A stretch of DNA of 64,000 nucleotides from Epichloe hybrida (Eukaryota; Ascomycota; Sordariomycetes; Hypocreales; Clavicipitaceae), in the NCBI GenBank assembly GCA_019022495.1, contig JAFEKR010000002.1, forward strand, positions 3,968,001 to 4,032,000. Reading direction: 5' to 3'. This document shows, in pieces, positions 63,246-64,000 of this stretch (its first letter is position 1; the number at the start of each line of letters is the position of its first letter). The notes under the pieces are model-generated. The model was not told where the DNA came from. It was given only the letters and a program-made list of their open reading frames with translations, and did no database searches. Both the position numbers and the translations under genes were made by a program.

Positions 63246-64000
63246 TTATAAGTAGCGTTTTATAACTAGATATTGCCCTTAGTTATTAAGAGAGAGAGCT
63301 TTAGCTCCTTTCTTAGGTAAGGAATAGACTATAGAGGCAGTAGGGTCCCTTCTACTTAATCTAAACTCTATTAACTTTAATAACTCCCCTTACCTTATAA
63401 TTAATATACCTCCCCTATTTCTAAATAATTTATAAATATAAGATAAAAGGGGAAAATCATGCTAGGTTATTTAGGGAAAAGAGGTAAATTCAAAGGCAAA
63501 ATAGAGTAGCTAGGTCTCTAGGCTATGCCTTAATTACTTAATCTTAAGCATATTACGTATTTTAAAGGAAAGAAAATAAGGGAAAATAAAAAGAAAGAAA
63601 ATATAAAATATAAGTCTTCTAATCTATACACTATTAGTGTATAAGAGGATATTTTACGTATTCCTCTTGCTATTTATTTAATAATTAAGGTAGCTACACC
63701 TTAATTCCTTAGTATAGGGTTCTTTAAGGCGGTAGCTCTATTTTCTCTTCTAAGATTTTTACGTCCTAGTTAGATCTCTCTTGCTTACTTAGTTATTAAT
63801 CGTTAACTATTTAATTAAATATATCGTGTTAGGCTACTAATAGCATAATAGCTAAGACTTCTTTGTTATATTTATTAGTAGTTATCTCCTCTATCTAGCT
63901 ACCTCTAGGAGCATGCAGCTATCTATCTGCTATGAATATTTACTAGCCCTCTAAGTCTAGGACAAACTTCTTAATGTAATCTCCTAAGATTGTTTTTAAG

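Larger units (their letters stand above)
53881..64000. other. A+T-rich, RIP-like heterochromatin block
   Basis: Composition shifts abruptly at about 53,881 and stays A+T-rich to the window end. CpA and TpG are rare while TpA (as CTA, TAG, TATA) dominates; stops are dense in all six frames, so there are no genes. This is the expected result of repeat-induced point mutation, which turns CpA into TpA on both strands of repeats. Recognisable parts are annotated separately: tandem arrays, a hAT relic and two less mutated islands. In 53,950-56,800, 59,240-61,930 and 63,250-64,000 I see only unidentifiable mutated sequence. The block continues beyond the window. Confidence 0.85.

Overview
The window is nuclear DNA of a filamentous ascomycete, most likely a Sordariomycete of the order Hypocreales. 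The basis is short introns of 65-180 nt with GTAAGT/GTATGT donors, a phocein-type MOB protein, a Clr5-domain protein, an Ssh4-type SPRY adaptor, and an A+T-rich block that looks inactivated by repeat-induced point mutation (RIP). The genus cannot be fixed from sequence alone.

Positions 1-53,880 are ordinary euchromatin with long intergenic stretches. The genes in order are: a Zn2Cys6 transcription factor (+); an Ssh4/Ear1-like SPRY ubiquitin-ligase adaptor (-); a single-pass membrane protein (-); a disordered proline-rich protein (-); a membrane-anchored EEP-fold hydrolase (-); a small acidic protein with a PP1-docking-like motif (+); a 1,870-residue DH/PH protein (+); an intron-containing tRNA-Thr(CGT) (-); MOB3/phocein (-); a Prr1-like protein kinase (+); a Clr5-domain protein (+); a mitochondrial Trm61-like tRNA methyltransferase with an apparent frameshift (+); and a class I methyltransferase whose 5' end is cut off (-). 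These are unrelated housekeeping, signalling and trafficking genes. I see no metabolic gene cluster and no operon-like arrangement.

Smaller mobile-element traces lie between the genes. There are two TA-flanked inverted-repeat elements (78 bp and 211 bp), a decayed copy of the 3' end of mob3 just downstream of mob3, several micro- and minisatellites, and a dispersed 9-bp motif (TACGGAGTA).

At about 53,881 the composition changes abruptly to very A+T-rich DNA that runs to the end of the window. CpA/TpG are scarce, TpA is abundant and stops are dense in all frames. Inside it are 9/10-bp arrays, a 13-copy 41-bp satellite that varies almost only by C/T and G/A transitions, a stop-riddled hAT transposase relic, and two less mutated islands that may be LTRs. 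The edge of this block coincides with the 5' end of the last methyltransferase gene. I found no convincing new multi-gene system. The most notable signals are the heterochromatin block with its satellite, the damaged or truncated genes near it, and the two MITE-like elements.
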